Shown here in pieces: positions 10,238-22,793 of a stretch of 64,000 bases of DNA. Both the position numbers and the translations under genes were made by a program. The stretch comes from Legionella cherrii (GTDB lineage Bacteria; Pseudomonadota; Gammaproteobacteria; Legionellales; Legionellaceae): contig NZ_LR134173.1 of assembly GCF_900635815.1 (NCBI RefSeq), positions 719,501 to 783,500 on the forward strand, in the 5' to 3' direction. Below the pieces are notes generated by a model, which did no database searches, was not told the origin of the DNA, and saw nothing but the letters and a program-made list of their open reading frames with translations. Numbering within the stretch: the stretch's first letter is position 1; each line of letters starts with the position of its first letter.

Positions 10238-10248
10238 ATTTGCCTACC

Positions 10249-12503
<2,255 letters not shown>

Positions 12504-12546
12504 AATATCATTTCGCCTTAAATTGACTTACCAACTTGCTGTACGC

Positions 12547-14082
12547 TTAAAGTCTTCTACAGCTTTTTTTCAATTTTGCTTCAATGTCATTATCGTAAGC
12601 ACCTGCTTCATTGATCAGTTGTAACAGATCAGGATGTGAGCTGCGCATATAATCATGTAATGACGCTTCAAATGCTGCAACTTCGTTTACAGGCACATCA
12701 TCCAAATAACCTTTTTCAACTACAAACAATGCTGTACCCATCTCAGCAACAGATAATGGAGAGTATTGTTTTTGCTTCATCAGCTCAGTAATTCGCTGCC
12801 CGCGTTCTAATTGCTTACGGGTCGCATCATCAAGATCGGAAGCAAATTGGGAGAAAGCCTCCAATTCACGAAATTGTGCAAGTGCCAAACGCGTACCGCC
12901 ACCTAATTTTTTCATGATTTTGGTTTGTGCAGCACCGCCCACACGAGATACAGATAAGCCTGAGTTAATTGCAGGTCGAACACCTGAGTTAAACAAATCC
13001 ACATCAAGGAATATCTGGCCGTCTGTAATGGAAATAACGTTAGTTGGTACGAATGCAGATACGTCACCAGCCTGGGTTTCAATAATTGGCAATGCGGTTA
13101 ATGAACCTGTTTTGCCTTTTACTGAGCCCTTAGTCAGCTTCTCTACTTCATCAGCATTTATTCGTGCAGCTCTTTCTAATAAGCGTGAATGCAAATAGAA
13201 AATATCCCCAGGATAAGCTTCACGGCCTGGTGGTCTGCGTAATAATAAGGATATTTGTCGATATGCCCAAGCTTGTTTTGTGAGATCATCATAAACAATC
13301 AATGCATCCTCGCCATGCTCCATGAAGTATTCACCCATAGTACATCCAGCATAAGGAGCAATAAATTGTAACGCAGCGGAATCAGAAGCACCTGCGACGA
13401 CAACGATGGTATGCTCTAAAGCACCGTGCTCTTCAAGCTTACGTACTATAGCAGCAACAGAAGAAGCTTTTTGGCCAACGGCAACATAAATACACTTAAC
13501 GCCGGTACCTTTCTGGTTGATAATCGCATCAATAGCAATCGCAGTTTTTCCTGTTTGGCGGTCGCCAATGATAAGCTCACGCTGACCACGTCCAACAGGA
13601 ATCATCGCGTCAATCGCTTTTAATCCAGTTTGAACAGGTTGATCTACTGATTTACGTGCAATAACGCCAGGAGCTACTTTTTCAATGGGGGACATGCCTG
13701 CAGCATCGATTGGTCCTTTACCATCAATCGGATTACCTAATGCATCAACAACGCGGCCTAAAAGTCCTTTACCTACTGGAACTTCAAGAATACGTCCAGT
13801 ACATTTACCTTTTTGGCCTTCGGCTAAAGAAGAATATTCACCAAGAACAACCGCGCCCACTGAATCTCTTTCAAGGTTAAGAGCAAGCCCATACACCCCG
13901 CCTGGGAATTCAATCATTTCCCCAGCCATTACATCTTCAAGGCCATGTAAGCTCACAACACCGTCTTTTAAACTAACAATAGTACCTTCATTTCGTGCTT
14001 CAGATACTACACTAAAGTGTTCTATTTTCTTTCTGATTAATTCACTGATTTCAGAAGGATTTAATGCTACTTGTTCTGACAT
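12547..14082 (-). CDS. atpA: ATP synthase F1 subunit alpha, C-terminus altered by a one-base frameshift
   Basis: The alpha subunit forms the non-catalytic nucleotide sites and binds delta. As read, the protein has 511 residues and ends abnormally in KKSCRRL. Walker A is GDRQTGKT at 173-180; the rest of the chain is normal. The cause is a run of seven T on the plus strand (12564-12570; seven A in the mRNA). With six A the frame continues as [13 protein letters not shown] and stops at 12528-12530, giving 517 residues with the family's usual ...FK..SW ending. Because the rest of the operon is intact and the enzyme is important, a sequencing or assembly error is the likeliest explanation. Transcriptional slippage on the A-run or a true mutation remains possible. 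Confidence 0.95.
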   Translation of the reverse strand: MSEQVALNPSEISELIRKKIEHFSVVSEARNEGTIVSLKDGVVSLHGLEDVMAGEMIEFPGGVYGLALNLERDSVGAVVLGEYSSLAEGQKGKCTGRILEVPVGKGLLGRVVDALGNPIDGKGPIDAAGMSPIEKVAPGVIARKSVDQPVQTGLKAIDAMIPVGRGQRELIIGDRQTGKTAIAIDAIINQKGTGVKCIYVAVGQKASSVAAIVRKLEEHGALEHTIVVVAGASDSAALQFIAPYAGCTMGEYFMEHGEDALIVYDDLTKQAWAYRQISLLLRRPPGREAYPGDIFYLHSRLLERAARINADEVEKLTKGSVKGKTGSLTALPIIETQAGDVSAFVPTNVISITDGQIFLDVDLFNSGVRPAINSGLSVSRVGGAAQTKIMKKLGGGTRLALAQFRELEAFSQFASDLDDATRKQLERGQRITELMKQKQYSPLSVAEMGTALFVVEKGYLDDVPVNEVAAFEASLHDYMRSSHPDLLQLINEAGAYDNDIEAKLKKSCRRL

Positions 14083-14099
14083 GGAAACTATCCTCTAAA

Positions 14100-14642
14100 T
14101 TATGCAGCCAGTTCAGTGTTTAGCTTATTAAGCTTGCCACGAACTGAACCATCTATAACTAAATCGCCCGCTCGAATTATTGCTCCACCAAGCAAGGAAG
14201 GATCAATATTGATTTTTAACGAGACCTTACGCTGCAAGCGCTGACTTAAAGATTCGATTAATCGTTGTTGTTGTGCACTAGATAAATCAGAGAAACTGCT
14301 TACATCAACATCCAGAGTTTTTTCTTGCTCTGCGCGATGTGCTTCATAGAGTGCATAAATATCGGGTAGCAACATCAATCTTTTATTGGTAGCCAGTAAG
14401 TTAATTAAATTACTTAATGGCTTGTTTTCATTTGATTTTGCACCAATTGCTGCGTGCAACAACTCCATATGCTGTTCTACAGTTGTTGCAGGATTAGCAA
14501 TAAAGTATTCAGCTTCTGGCGTCAACACAGCTTGCGCAAGATTTCTCAAATGTGCTGACCACTCAGCTAATTTTTTTTCCCCTAAAGCATATTCAAAAAT
14601 CGCTTTAGCATAGGGTCTGGCTATGGTGGTACTATCAGACAT
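14100..14642 (-). CDS. atpH: ATP synthase F1 subunit delta
   Basis: 180 residues, a normal length. It opens with [15 protein letters not shown], the delta/OSCP N-terminal signature, and ends with the conserved [33 protein letters not shown]. Delta links the top of F1 to the b-subunit peripheral stalk. It is separated from atpA by 17 bases and from atpF by one base, typical of translational coupling in atp operons. Confidence 0.97.
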   Translation of the reverse strand: MSDSTTIARPYAKAIFEYALGEKKLAEWSAHLRNLAQAVLTPEAEYFIANPATTVEQHMELLHAAIGAKSNENKPLSNLINLLATNKRLMLLPDIYALYEAHRAEQEKTLDVDVSSFSDLSSAQQQRLIESLSQRLQRKVSLKINIDPSLLGGAIIRAGDLVIDGSVRGKLNKLNTELAA

Positions 14643-14643
14643 T

Positions 14644-15114
14644 TTAAATCTCTTCTATCAAGTTATCTAACAATGCAGTATTTGCCTTAGCATCTATTTC
14701 GCGCTTTAAAATTTTCTCAGCGCCTGTTATGGCTAAGTGTGCAACTTGTTTGCGCAACTCATCTTTTGCATGATTGATTTGTTGCTGTAATTGCTCTTGT
14801 GCCAATTTCACTTGCATTTGCGCTTCATGTTTTGCTGTTTCTTTTGCTTCTTCGATTATTTGCGCAGCACGCTTATTTGCTTTTTCAATAATGTCAGCTG
14901 ATTGAACTTTAGCTTGCTTTAACTCATCTTTTACGCGATGTTGTGCTAATTCTAATTCTTTGCGACCACGTTCAGCAGCAGCTAAGCCATCAGCAATCTT
15001 GTCTTGTCGTTCTTCCATGGCTTTTGCCAATGGAGGCCATACTAATTTCATGGTAAACAAAACAAACGCTGCGAAAACTAGCATTTGTACAATTAGTGTT
15101 AAATTAATTTCCAC
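14644..15114 (-). CDS. atpF: ATP synthase F0 subunit b
   Basis: 156 residues, exactly the common enterobacterial length. One N-terminal membrane helix (about 4-27, [25 protein letters not shown]) is followed by a long charged amphipathic helix that dimerises as the peripheral stalk. [19 protein letters not shown] is a strong b-subunit signature. It lies between atpE and atpH. Confidence 0.97.
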   Translation of the reverse strand: MEINLTLIVQMLVFAAFVLFTMKLVWPPLAKAMEERQDKIADGLAAAERGRKELELAQHRVKDELKQAKVQSADIIEKANKRAAQIIEEAKETAKHEAQMQVKLAQEQLQQQINHAKDELRKQVAHLAITGAEKILKREIDAKANTALLDNLIEEI

Positions 15115-15165
15115 CGTTTAATCTCCTGTAACAATTAGGGCGCTTTGCGCCCTGATTATGTGTTA

Positions 15166-15468
<303 letters not shown>

Positions 15469-15477
15469 TTAAATCGG

Positions 15478-16699
<1,222 letters not shown>

Positions 16700-16725
16700 A
16701 TATTCACCTACGTTTCACCGCGCGA

Positions 16726-16754
16726 ATTATAAAGCAATCAATTTGAATAAGCAA
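16726..16754 (-). promoter_or_regulatory. Sigma70 promoter of the atp operon
   Basis: On the minus strand a -35 TTGCTT (16749-16754) is followed after 17 bases by a perfect -10 TATAAT (16726-16731). Transcription would begin near 16718, about 20 bases before the atpI GTG. It is the only strong promoter seen before the operon. Confidence 0.75.
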
Positions 16755-16784
16755 TGCCATATTTTATACATGGATGATTCTTTA

Positions 16785-17225
16785 TCACCAGTGACCTATG
16801 TTTGGTGCCGATGCCCAGGGCTCTTGGATAGGCAAGGGCTCCCCTTTTTGGAGCAATTCGATAGAGATATTATCTGGCGAACGTATAAACGCCATACGCC
16901 CATCTCGCGGTGGCCTGTTAATCACTACCCCTGCATTTTTTAATCGCTGACATGTAGCATAGATATCCTCTACTCGATACGCTATATGGCCAAAATTACG
17001 TCCTTCGTGATAATCCTCTGGATCCCAATTGAACGTAAGCTCAAGCATTGGCGTATTTGCCTGCTGGGCGTGTTCTAAATCATTCGGTGATGCTAGAAAT
17101 ATTAATGTATATCGGCCTTTCTCATAGTCTGTACGCTTGACTTCAACTAAACCCAGTTTCTTGCAATAGAAGTCGAGTGACTCTTCCAAATTGGAAATCC
17201 GAACCATCGTATGTAAATAATTCAT
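16785..17225 (-). CDS. gloA: Lactoylglutathione lyase (glyoxalase I)
   Basis: 146 residues. It converts the methylglyoxal-glutathione hemithioacetal to S-lactoylglutathione. The VOC-fold metal ligands are visible at the expected spacing: His5 (LHTMVRI), Glu62 (MLELTFNW), His80 (FGHIAYRV) and Glu123 (ISIELLQ). The spacing resembles the short Ni/Co-type bacterial enzymes such as E. coli GloA. Convergence is with nothing; the next gene to the right is divergent. The enzyme acts in cytosolic methylglyoxal detoxification. Confidence 0.94.
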   Translation of the reverse strand: MNYLHTMVRISNLEESLDFYCKKLGLVEVKRTDYEKGRYTLIFLASPNDLEHAQQANTPMLELTFNWDPEDYHEGRNFGHIAYRVEDIYATCQRLKNAGVVINRPPRDGRMAFIRSPDNISIELLQKGEPLPIQEPWASAPNIGHW

Positions 17226-17364
17226 GCTGTACTCCCTTAAACGTGTATTTATATCCCGCCGAATGCCGCAAACAACAGATTTTAGCGTCTATAATTAGAG
17301 TGTGGAACTTATTATCGCAACTCAGGTAATAAGTAGTGTTATTAACCTCGCAAAAGGAAAGAAC

Positions 17365-17565
17365 ATGCCTGATAAGATCCAACATACTGCAGCCGGTCTG
17401 CAACAAAAAATGCTCGCTCGTTATAGCGATGGGTTACATCATAAACATAATAAACATCATCTAGAATATCGACAACACTGTAGATCTCACCCTTGTAATC
17501 AAAGTAATGGCTTAAATGATGAAGAAGGAATAAATGGTTCTACGGGATTGTTACGGGCAATTTAA
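17365..17565 (+). CDS. Small His-rich hypothetical protein
   Basis: 66 codons from an ATG at 17365 with an excellent ribosome site (AAAGGAAAG four bases upstream). An in-frame ATG at 17302 would extend the N-terminus but has no such site. The product (MPDKIQHTAAGLQQKMLARY...) is basic and contains a His-rich stretch, HHKHNKHHLEYRQHCRSH, that could bind metal. A strong stem-loop follows 56 bases later. No homologue is recognised. Divergent from gloA. Function unknown; real-gene status rests on the ribosome site and terminator. Confidence 0.5.
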   Translation: MPDKIQHTAAGLQQKMLARYSDGLHHKHNKHHLEYRQHCRSHPCNQSNGLNDEEGINGSTGLLRAI

Positions 17566-17620
17566 ATTGAGGAAAATGCGTAAACGACCTGACAAAGGAC
17601 ATTTCCATTAATTCATGCAT

Positions 17621-17672
17621 CCTAAAAAAGCAGATGGATGTATGTCTCTTTTCCATCCACTGCTTTTTTAGG
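17621..17672. terminator. Bidirectional intrinsic terminator
   Basis: CCTAAAAAAGCA (17621-17632) pairs perfectly with TGCTTTTTTAGG (17661-17672), with additional GGATG/CATCC pairing inside. The A-run and T-run make it usable on both strands. It separates the small plus-strand gene from the minus-strand BON lipoprotein gene. Confidence 0.85.
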
Positions 17673-17673
17673 A

Positions 17674-18255
17674 TTAAGCAACCGGATTATTTTGATAAGT
17701 ATAATATTTAAGAATCTTTACCACACGCGCAACATCACTGGTTTGTCTTGCCATATTAATGACTTTTTCGGCTTGCTCTTGATGTACATCTCCCATTAAA
17801 TAAACAACCCGATCCGAAGTCACGACCTTAAACGCATTCGGATCAATAGAACCATCAGCGAAAATTTGGCTGCGAATTTTTGCGGTTATCCAACTGTCTT
17901 GCATCGAATTTGGTCCCGAAGAACTTACCCTGACTTGATTAAATAAACGTCGATAACCTTTTACTGTAGCCAATCGTCGTTGTAACTCGGCTAACATTTC
18001 AGCGGTAGGAACATGGCCAGCCACCAAGACATCTCCATTGAAAATAGCAATATCAATGACACAACTGTTATTTTTAAATGCATTATCTACAGTGATTGCA
18101 TTATTCACTTTAAGGAATAAATTGTAATCATCCAATTTTTTATACACATCGTGTCTATCGTAAACCATAGTAGCGCCTGTCCATAAGCTGCCTATGCAGC
18201 CAGACAAACAGAGAACGAAGATTAGTAATAGAGCAAAACATCCTTGTTTTAACAT
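17674..18255 (-). CDS. BON-domain lipoprotein
   Basis: 193 residues. A lipoprotein signal (MLKQGCFALLLIFVLCLSGC, lipobox LSGC) precedes two BON domains (about 50-120 and 125-190), each with the pattern of a short helix followed by VVTSDRVVYLMGDV-type strands. BON proteins bind phospholipid at the outer membrane. It is adjacent to and paralogous with the next gene upstream; E. coli DolP (YraP) has the same two-BON lipoprotein layout. The pair lies in the diaA/yraN/lpoA cluster. Duplication of the dolP-like gene is inferred. Transcription probably ends at the stem-loop abutting its stop codon. Confidence 0.85.
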   Translation of the reverse strand: MLKQGCFALLLIFVLCLSGCIGSLWTGATMVYDRHDVYKKLDDYNLFLKVNNAITVDNAFKNNSCVIDIAIFNGDVLVAGHVPTAEMLAELQRRLATVKGYRRLFNQVRVSSSGPNSMQDSWITAKIRSQIFADGSIDPNAFKVVTSDRVVYLMGDVHQEQAEKVINMARQTSDVARVVKILKYYTYQNNPVA

Positions 18256-18261
18256 TTTATT

Positions 18262-18828
18262 TTAATGAATGTATTGAAAAATTTTAACCACTTTATTCAC
18301 GCCATTAACTCGTCGTGCCGCATCTACGGCAAGCGCTGCTTGGTGATCGTTAACGATACCCATGAGATACACCACTCGATTTTCAGTTACAACCCGGATG
18401 GAGCCCGACTCCAGACCCTTTTTAGCCAGCAATCTGGTGCGAACTTGGCTGGTAATCAAACTGTCATTCGAACGAGCAGTAAGCGGTATAGGATATCCGA
18501 CCGATAATTCATTATATACGCGATGTACTCCGGGGGTTCCTCGTGCAATTTTTTCAGCCAAATCTCGTAAAGAGGAGGTAGGTGTTTGCCCAACAAGCAA
18601 TACCACACGATTAAAACTGGTCACCAGAACTCGTGAATCACTAAACTGACGGTTTGTTACAATGGCTTTATGAATGACATGAAATAGTCGTGCGTCAGCT
18701 TCCATAGTGATAACCCCACGCCGGTCATAAACCATTCCGGCCACTGCACCAGTTACTACTGCTGCGACACAACCTGTTAACAGGGTAGCCGCTAAAACAA
18801 AAGCAAGCGATCTTAATTTAAATCTCAT
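18262..18828 (-). CDS. dolP: DolP/YraP-like dual BON-domain lipoprotein
   Basis: 188 residues from the ATG at 18828, chosen because MRFKLRSLAFVLAATLLTGC then forms the signal with lipobox LTGC. A longer frame begins at 18867 but would overlap the previous gene. It has VYDRRGVITMEADARLFHVIHK, then two BON domains ending VNGVNKVVKIFQYIH. In E. coli DolP supports outer-membrane integrity and sits next to diaA, exactly as here. The stop is six bases before the second BON lipoprotein. Which of the two BON genes is the true orthologue is uncertain; this one is closer to diaA. Confidence 0.85.
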   Translation of the reverse strand: MRFKLRSLAFVLAATLLTGCVAAVVTGAVAGMVYDRRGVITMEADARLFHVIHKAIVTNRQFSDSRVLVTSFNRVVLLVGQTPTSSLRDLAEKIARGTPGVHRVYNELSVGYPIPLTARSNDSLITSQVRTRLLAKKGLESGSIRVVTENRVVYLMGIVNDHQAALAVDAARRVNGVNKVVKIFQYIH

Positions 18829-18832
18829 TTTT

Positions 18833-19435
18833 TTATCCCATGACTTGACCAAATAATGATTGGTCAATTAAATCACAAAAGCAATGTAAGATGAACAGAT
18901 GCATTTCTCTAATTCGTGCTGAATTATCCGATGCAACACGCAGTTCGATATCCTCAGGGCCTAAATGGTTTGCGAGAACACCTCCATCGCGTCCACTCAA
19001 AGCAATTGCATCCATGCCTCGTTCATTAGCAGCATGCAGGGCATACAGCATACTGTCTGAGTTGCCTGATGTAGTTAATAAAAGCAAGACATCATTTTCT
19101 TGCCCAAGCGCTTGAATTTGTCGGGCAAAAATTTGACTGTAATGATTGTCATTGGCAGAAGAACTTAAGCTGGTTGCGTCTGTACTTAAATTGATTACGG
19201 GCAGAGAAGGCCTCTCAACTTCAAATTGATTCAACATCGCACTGGCAAAATGCATGCAGTTGGCACTTGAGCCCCCGTTGCCACACAATAATATTTTTCC
19301 ATCTGCAAGCAAACAATTCACTAAACGTTGACCAGCCCTGGCAATCAAATCAGATAAAGAATCAGCAAGCGCTATTTTGGTTTCTATGTTTATACCAAAT
19401 AAATGCCTTACTCGTTCTTCCATTTGTACCATCAT
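18833..19435 (-). CDS. diaA: SIS-domain protein, DnaA initiator-associating protein DiaA
   Basis: 200 residues forming a single SIS domain of the GmhA/DiaA family. LLCGNGGSSANCMHFASAMLNQFE is the sugar-phosphate-binding signature, and STDATSLSSSANDNHYSQIFARQIQALG and LTTSGNSDSML are also conserved. The C-terminus ends ...FCDLIDQSLFG. DiaA binds DnaA and promotes initiation in E. coli; GmhA makes heptose-7-phosphate isomers. The yraN-diaA-yraP gene order argues for DiaA, but GmhA cannot be excluded by motif alone. It lies about 29 kb from dnaA. Confidence 0.85.
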   Translation of the reverse strand: MMVQMEERVRHLFGINIETKIALADSLSDLIARAGQRLVNCLLADGKILLCGNGGSSANCMHFASAMLNQFEVERPSLPVINLSTDATSLSSSANDNHYSQIFARQIQALGQENDVLLLLTTSGNSDSMLYALHAANERGMDAIALSGRDGGVLANHLGPEDIELRVASDNSARIREMHLFILHCFCDLIDQSLFGQVMG

Positions 19436-19520
19436 ATTAAACCTCTACTTCATTAAAAAATTGTAACCTGTAGGAAGAACAACCAGAAGTGTTATCCCTA
19501 ATCAGTTTTCACTAAGATAC

Positions 19521-19589
19521 AGGTTGGGCCTTGGGCCCAACATTTCCTTTCATGCAATATGGAGTTTTTGTTGGGGTAAAGCCCAACCT
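19521..19589. repeat. Dispersed palindromic intergenic repeat
   Basis: AGGTTGGGC (19521-19529) is inverted at 19581-19589 (GCCCAACCT), with a second internal inverted pair (GGGCC...GGCCC near 19526-19539). The left part AGGTTGGGCCTTGG resembles the start of the element at 57619 and the core of that at 2672. It lies between diaA and yraN. Confidence 0.55.
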
Positions 19590-19624
19590 ACATCCAATTC
19601 AGCAGCAATCCGCAGGTAGCTTAA

Positions 19625-19984
19625 TCAATAATCCGCCCCAAATGCATCCTTTATCCAATTAATGGACGCTGATTTGCCATCAATGCCAATCACATCAAAA
19701 CGAAGAGCAAATTGATCATATTTTTGATGTTCTAGCATAAAGAGGGTAGCTGTCTTGATTATTTTTTGTCTTTTTGCATAAGTAACACTCGCAATCCCCC
19801 CACCAAACTGGGTGGAAATTCGCGAACGGACCTCTATAAACACCAGTGCTTCCTTGTCACGCATAATTAAATCAATTTCGCCCAGCCGGCACCTGTAATT
19901 TTGCGTAATTAATTTAAGTCCTTGTGTTTTTAAATAGGCTAAAGCTTTCTCTTCAGCAATGCGTCCTTTCTCTTGCGTTATCAA
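19625..19984 (-). CDS. yraN: UPF0102 family protein YraN
   Basis: 119 residues with the YraN core: GRIAEEKALAYLKTQGLKLITQNYRCRLGEIDLI followed by ALVFIEVRSR, an endonuclease-like fold of unproven function. The start is a TTG directly following the lpoA stop codon, in the same frame, so translation is probably coupled to lpoA. Gene order rsmI | lpoA-yraN-diaA-yraP matches that of E. coli. Confidence 0.93.
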   Translation of the reverse strand: MITQEKGRIAEEKALAYLKTQGLKLITQNYRCRLGEIDLIMRDKEALVFIEVRSRISTQFGGGIASVTYAKRQKIIKTATLFMLEHQKYDQFALRFDVIGIDGKSASINWIKDAFGADY

Positions 19985-21820
19985 TTACACTGTCTCACCC
20001 AATGAATGCACTAGTCCTTGTTTGAATTGTCCCCACTCCAATACACGGGCAACGTGTTGTGATGGCTTGAGATATAAAATACCATCGCCATGACGCGATT
20101 GATCCGCGGGGAATAACATCAATTGATTCAATTGGGTGGCCAAAGTATAACTGTCTATTCCTAAAGCATACAAACGATTATAACTATTAAATTGTTCTGG
20201 CCAATTGCGTGTACCCGCCTGGTGTGCGAAAACCCAGGGAATATCGCAGAAAATAATCCCATCAAGGTCTTTATCTTTCAACGGGTTAGCCTGACCACCA
20301 TAGACACTGGCAGTAGCATAAACGGGAACATCTCCCGCAAAATAATAATTGAGCAACGGCATAATTTGACGTGCTTTTGACGGGTAGGCTAATAGAAATA
20401 TCATATCAAAATCTTGTCTCCTGCTCATAACAGGTTGGATTTTTTGCCCGAGTAACTCCCTTATTTTTTTCTCGCGTTGCTGACTGTTGCTGATTTGCAG
20501 AAAATCCTTCATTTTTTTATTCAAATCATCATTTGAACCATATGAAAAAGTATCAACAACACGACCACCACTCTTTTGCCATTGTTGTGAAAAGGCTTTG
20601 CTCACCTCTTTACCCCAATCATTTCCAGGTGCAATAATCAATGCACGACTATACCCCTTGTTTTTTGCTCTGATCGCTACCTGGATTGCCTCATTTATTG
20701 GCGAAAGTCCAAATGAATAAGAATTTTCCTGGATGCTCGTATCCGCATCATTTAATAACAAGGTAGGAACAGGATGTTCTAATGCAGCTACTACCGCGAC
20801 TTGTGATTTTGTCAACGGACCCACAACATAATCAGCACCATCACTGATCGCATTTTTGTATAAAGAAGCAACATCTCCTTTACTGGTATCATAGGTTTTC
20901 ACCTGCATGGAGGTGTTGCTGTTATTTTTTTTATAGGCGGCCATAAATCCATCGCGTACTGCAGTTCCTGGACCCTGTAAAGCACCGCTTAGGGGGAGTA
21001 ATAGAGCGACATGTTTCGGTGGGGTATGCATTTTACTGGCAATTGAATCCAATGGATTAGGTAAAATATGATTTGCCGGATGAGTGCTAAAATGAGATTG
21101 CCACTGTTCTAAAGCAGTCATTAAAGACTTGGGATCATCACGATACTTACGCGAAATTAATGCAAGCTGCAGCCAACCTTGTAAAACCGATTGTTCGGAT
21201 GCCTTAGCAGTCAAAGAATTTAATTCCGCTGGTGACACATGAGTCAAAGTTAACCACAATGTACGACGATTAGTGGCTTGGCTCTCTTCGTCAGTCAACA
21301 ACGATTCAAGGTGTATACGTTCATTAATCGATTCCAAGAGGTTGTTTGTGCCACGGTAAGCTTGTGCCAATAGCTCATGAAATTGAATCTTTTGGTATGG
21401 TGCAAATGCATCACGTTCGGTAATACGGGTTAATTTACTTAATGCCATTTGCGGGCGATCCCGTATGAGATCAATTTGCGCCAATAAAAGATTTTTTTCA
21501 TTCATAGCCGCCGGTGTTAAGTCAGAAGTCTGTGCTAAAATAGCAGCGCCTTGTCGCCATTGGCCTTCTGAAATCAAACGTCCTGCTGCACGGATTAATG
21601 ATTGTTGCTTTTCACTGCCTTCTTGATTTTTGGCCTGTGTGAGGTAACTTGCCGTAGGTTTGGAATAAGGATTCGCTATTTTTTTGTTCTCCACTTTAGG
21701 AGTCGTTACTGGGGCCGGTGTTGCCATTTGTGGAGGATTAACTGCGGTGGTGCACTCACAAAGAAAAAAGGTTGATGTCAGTAAAAAAAATGTGCGAATT
21801 TTTATTGTTTTAATAAACAT
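19985..21820 (-). CDS. lpoA: Penicillin-binding protein activator LpoA
   Basis: 611 residues from the ATG at 21820; an in-frame ATG at 21832 adds four. The C-terminal half is a periplasmic-binding-protein fold (HVALLLPLSGALQGPGTAVRDGF, DYVVGPLTKSQVAVVAAL, IIAPGNDWGKEVSKAF), and the N-terminal half is TPR-like. LpoA activates PBP1A from the outer membrane. The N-terminal membrane segment ends ...FFLCECTTAV; the residue before Cys is Glu, so the lipobox is non-canonical and lipidation is less certain than usual. Divergent from rsmI, immediately upstream of yraN. Confidence 0.92.
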   Translation of the reverse strand: MFIKTIKIRTFFLLTSTFFLCECTTAVNPPQMATPAPVTTPKVENKKIANPYSKPTASYLTQAKNQEGSEKQQSLIRAAGRLISEGQWRQGAAILAQTSDLTPAAMNEKNLLLAQIDLIRDRPQMALSKLTRITERDAFAPYQKIQFHELLAQAYRGTNNLLESINERIHLESLLTDEESQATNRRTLWLTLTHVSPAELNSLTAKASEQSVLQGWLQLALISRKYRDDPKSLMTALEQWQSHFSTHPANHILPNPLDSIASKMHTPPKHVALLLPLSGALQGPGTAVRDGFMAAYKKNNSNTSMQVKTYDTSKGDVASLYKNAISDGADYVVGPLTKSQVAVVAALEHPVPTLLLNDADTSIQENSYSFGLSPINEAIQVAIRAKNKGYSRALIIAPGNDWGKEVSKAFSQQWQKSGGRVVDTFSYGSNDDLNKKMKDFLQISNSQQREKKIRELLGQKIQPVMSRRQDFDMIFLLAYPSKARQIMPLLNYYFAGDVPVYATASVYGGQANPLKDKDLDGIIFCDIPWVFAHQAGTRNWPEQFNSYNRLYALGIDSYTLATQLNQLMLFPADQSRHGDGILYLKPSQHVARVLEWGQFKQGLVHSLGETV

Positions 21821-21862
21821 ATTCTTAGACATTGAATAAGCAATAACGCAAGAGGATAAACT

Positions 21863-22720
21863 ATGACTAACTCACTAGCAACAGGCAGAGGAACTCTCTA
21901 TATCGTTGCAACTCCGATAGGAAACCGTGAGGACATTACGTTTAGGGCATTAGAGGTGCTTAAATCAGTTGATTTTATTTTAGCGGAGGACACGCGTCAC
22001 TCCCTACAACTACTCAGCTCTTTAGGAATAAAAAACAGTCTTGAGTCGCTGCATGCGCATAATGAAAATGATAAAAGCAAACACATTATCGAAGAACTTT
22101 TACTAGGAAAGTCTGTCGCCTTAATCAGTGATGCCGGTACTCCATTAATTAGTGATCCAGGTTTTTTATTGGTTAAACTGGCAAGACAACATCACATTCA
22201 GGTTGTCCCGGTTCCTGGAGCATGTGCATTAATTACCGCACTTTGTGCTGCAGGTATCCCTTGTGATTCTTTTCTTTTTTTAGGATTTCTCCCAGCGAAA
22301 CAACAGGCACGGAGAACTAAATTAGAATCTTTGAAGACAGAACCCCATACGCTGATTTTTTATGAGTCAACCCATCGGATTCTTGAATGCATCGATGATT
22401 TGGGTGACATTTTTGGTGAACCATGCGAGATGGTACTTGCCAAAGAATTAACCAAAACGTTTGAACGCTTTATTTCAGGAACTATCAAGGAAGTCAAAAG
22501 CTGGCTTTTGGCCGAACCAGCGCATGTGAAAGGTGAATTTGTTTTGCTCATCCCTCCGCGCCCAGCTGTTTCTGAACCGGATAGTCAGGAAAAACTGCTG
22601 GAAGTGTTGCTCAGCGAGTTGCCGCTGAAACAAGCCGTGGCCATTGCGTGTAAGTTGAGTAATGGCAGTAAAAACGAATTGTATGAAAAAGCATTGGCGA
22701 TAAAAAATAAATCCATGTAG
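21863..22720 (+). CDS. rsmI: 16S rRNA 2'-O-methyltransferase RsmI (C1402)
   Basis: 285 residues. It uses S-adenosylmethionine to methylate the ribose of C1402 in 16S rRNA. Tetrapyrrole-methylase-fold signatures are clear: GTLYIVATPIGNREDITFRALEVL at the N-terminus, AEDTRHS, LISDAGTPLISDPGF and PVPGACALITALCAAG. It begins 42 bases from the divergent lpoA start. A perfect stem-loop follows its stop. Confidence 0.97.
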   Translation: MTNSLATGRGTLYIVATPIGNREDITFRALEVLKSVDFILAEDTRHSLQLLSSLGIKNSLESLHAHNENDKSKHIIEELLLGKSVALISDAGTPLISDPGFLLVKLARQHHIQVVPVPGACALITALCAAGIPCDSFLFLGFLPAKQQARRTKLESLKTEPHTLIFYESTHRILECIDDLGDIFGEPCEMVLAKELTKTFERFISGTIKEVKSWLLAEPAHVKGEFVLLIPPRPAVSEPDSQEKLLEVLLSELPLKQAVAIACKLSNGSKNELYEKALAIKNKSM

Positions 22721-22727
22721 ATTGGAA

Positions 22728-22761
22728 CCACATCATCCCAGTTCCACTTGGGATGATGTGG
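22728..22761. terminator. Stem-loop between convergent genes
   Basis: CCACATCATCCCA (22728-22740) pairs perfectly with TGGGATGATGTGG (22749-22761) around an eight-base loop. It lies between the rsmI stop and the convergent gene ending at 22794. There is no long T-tract, so termination efficiency is uncertain. Confidence 0.65.
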
Positions 22762-22793
22762 GGCCCTGCTGATAATCAGCCCGCTTGGCGAAC

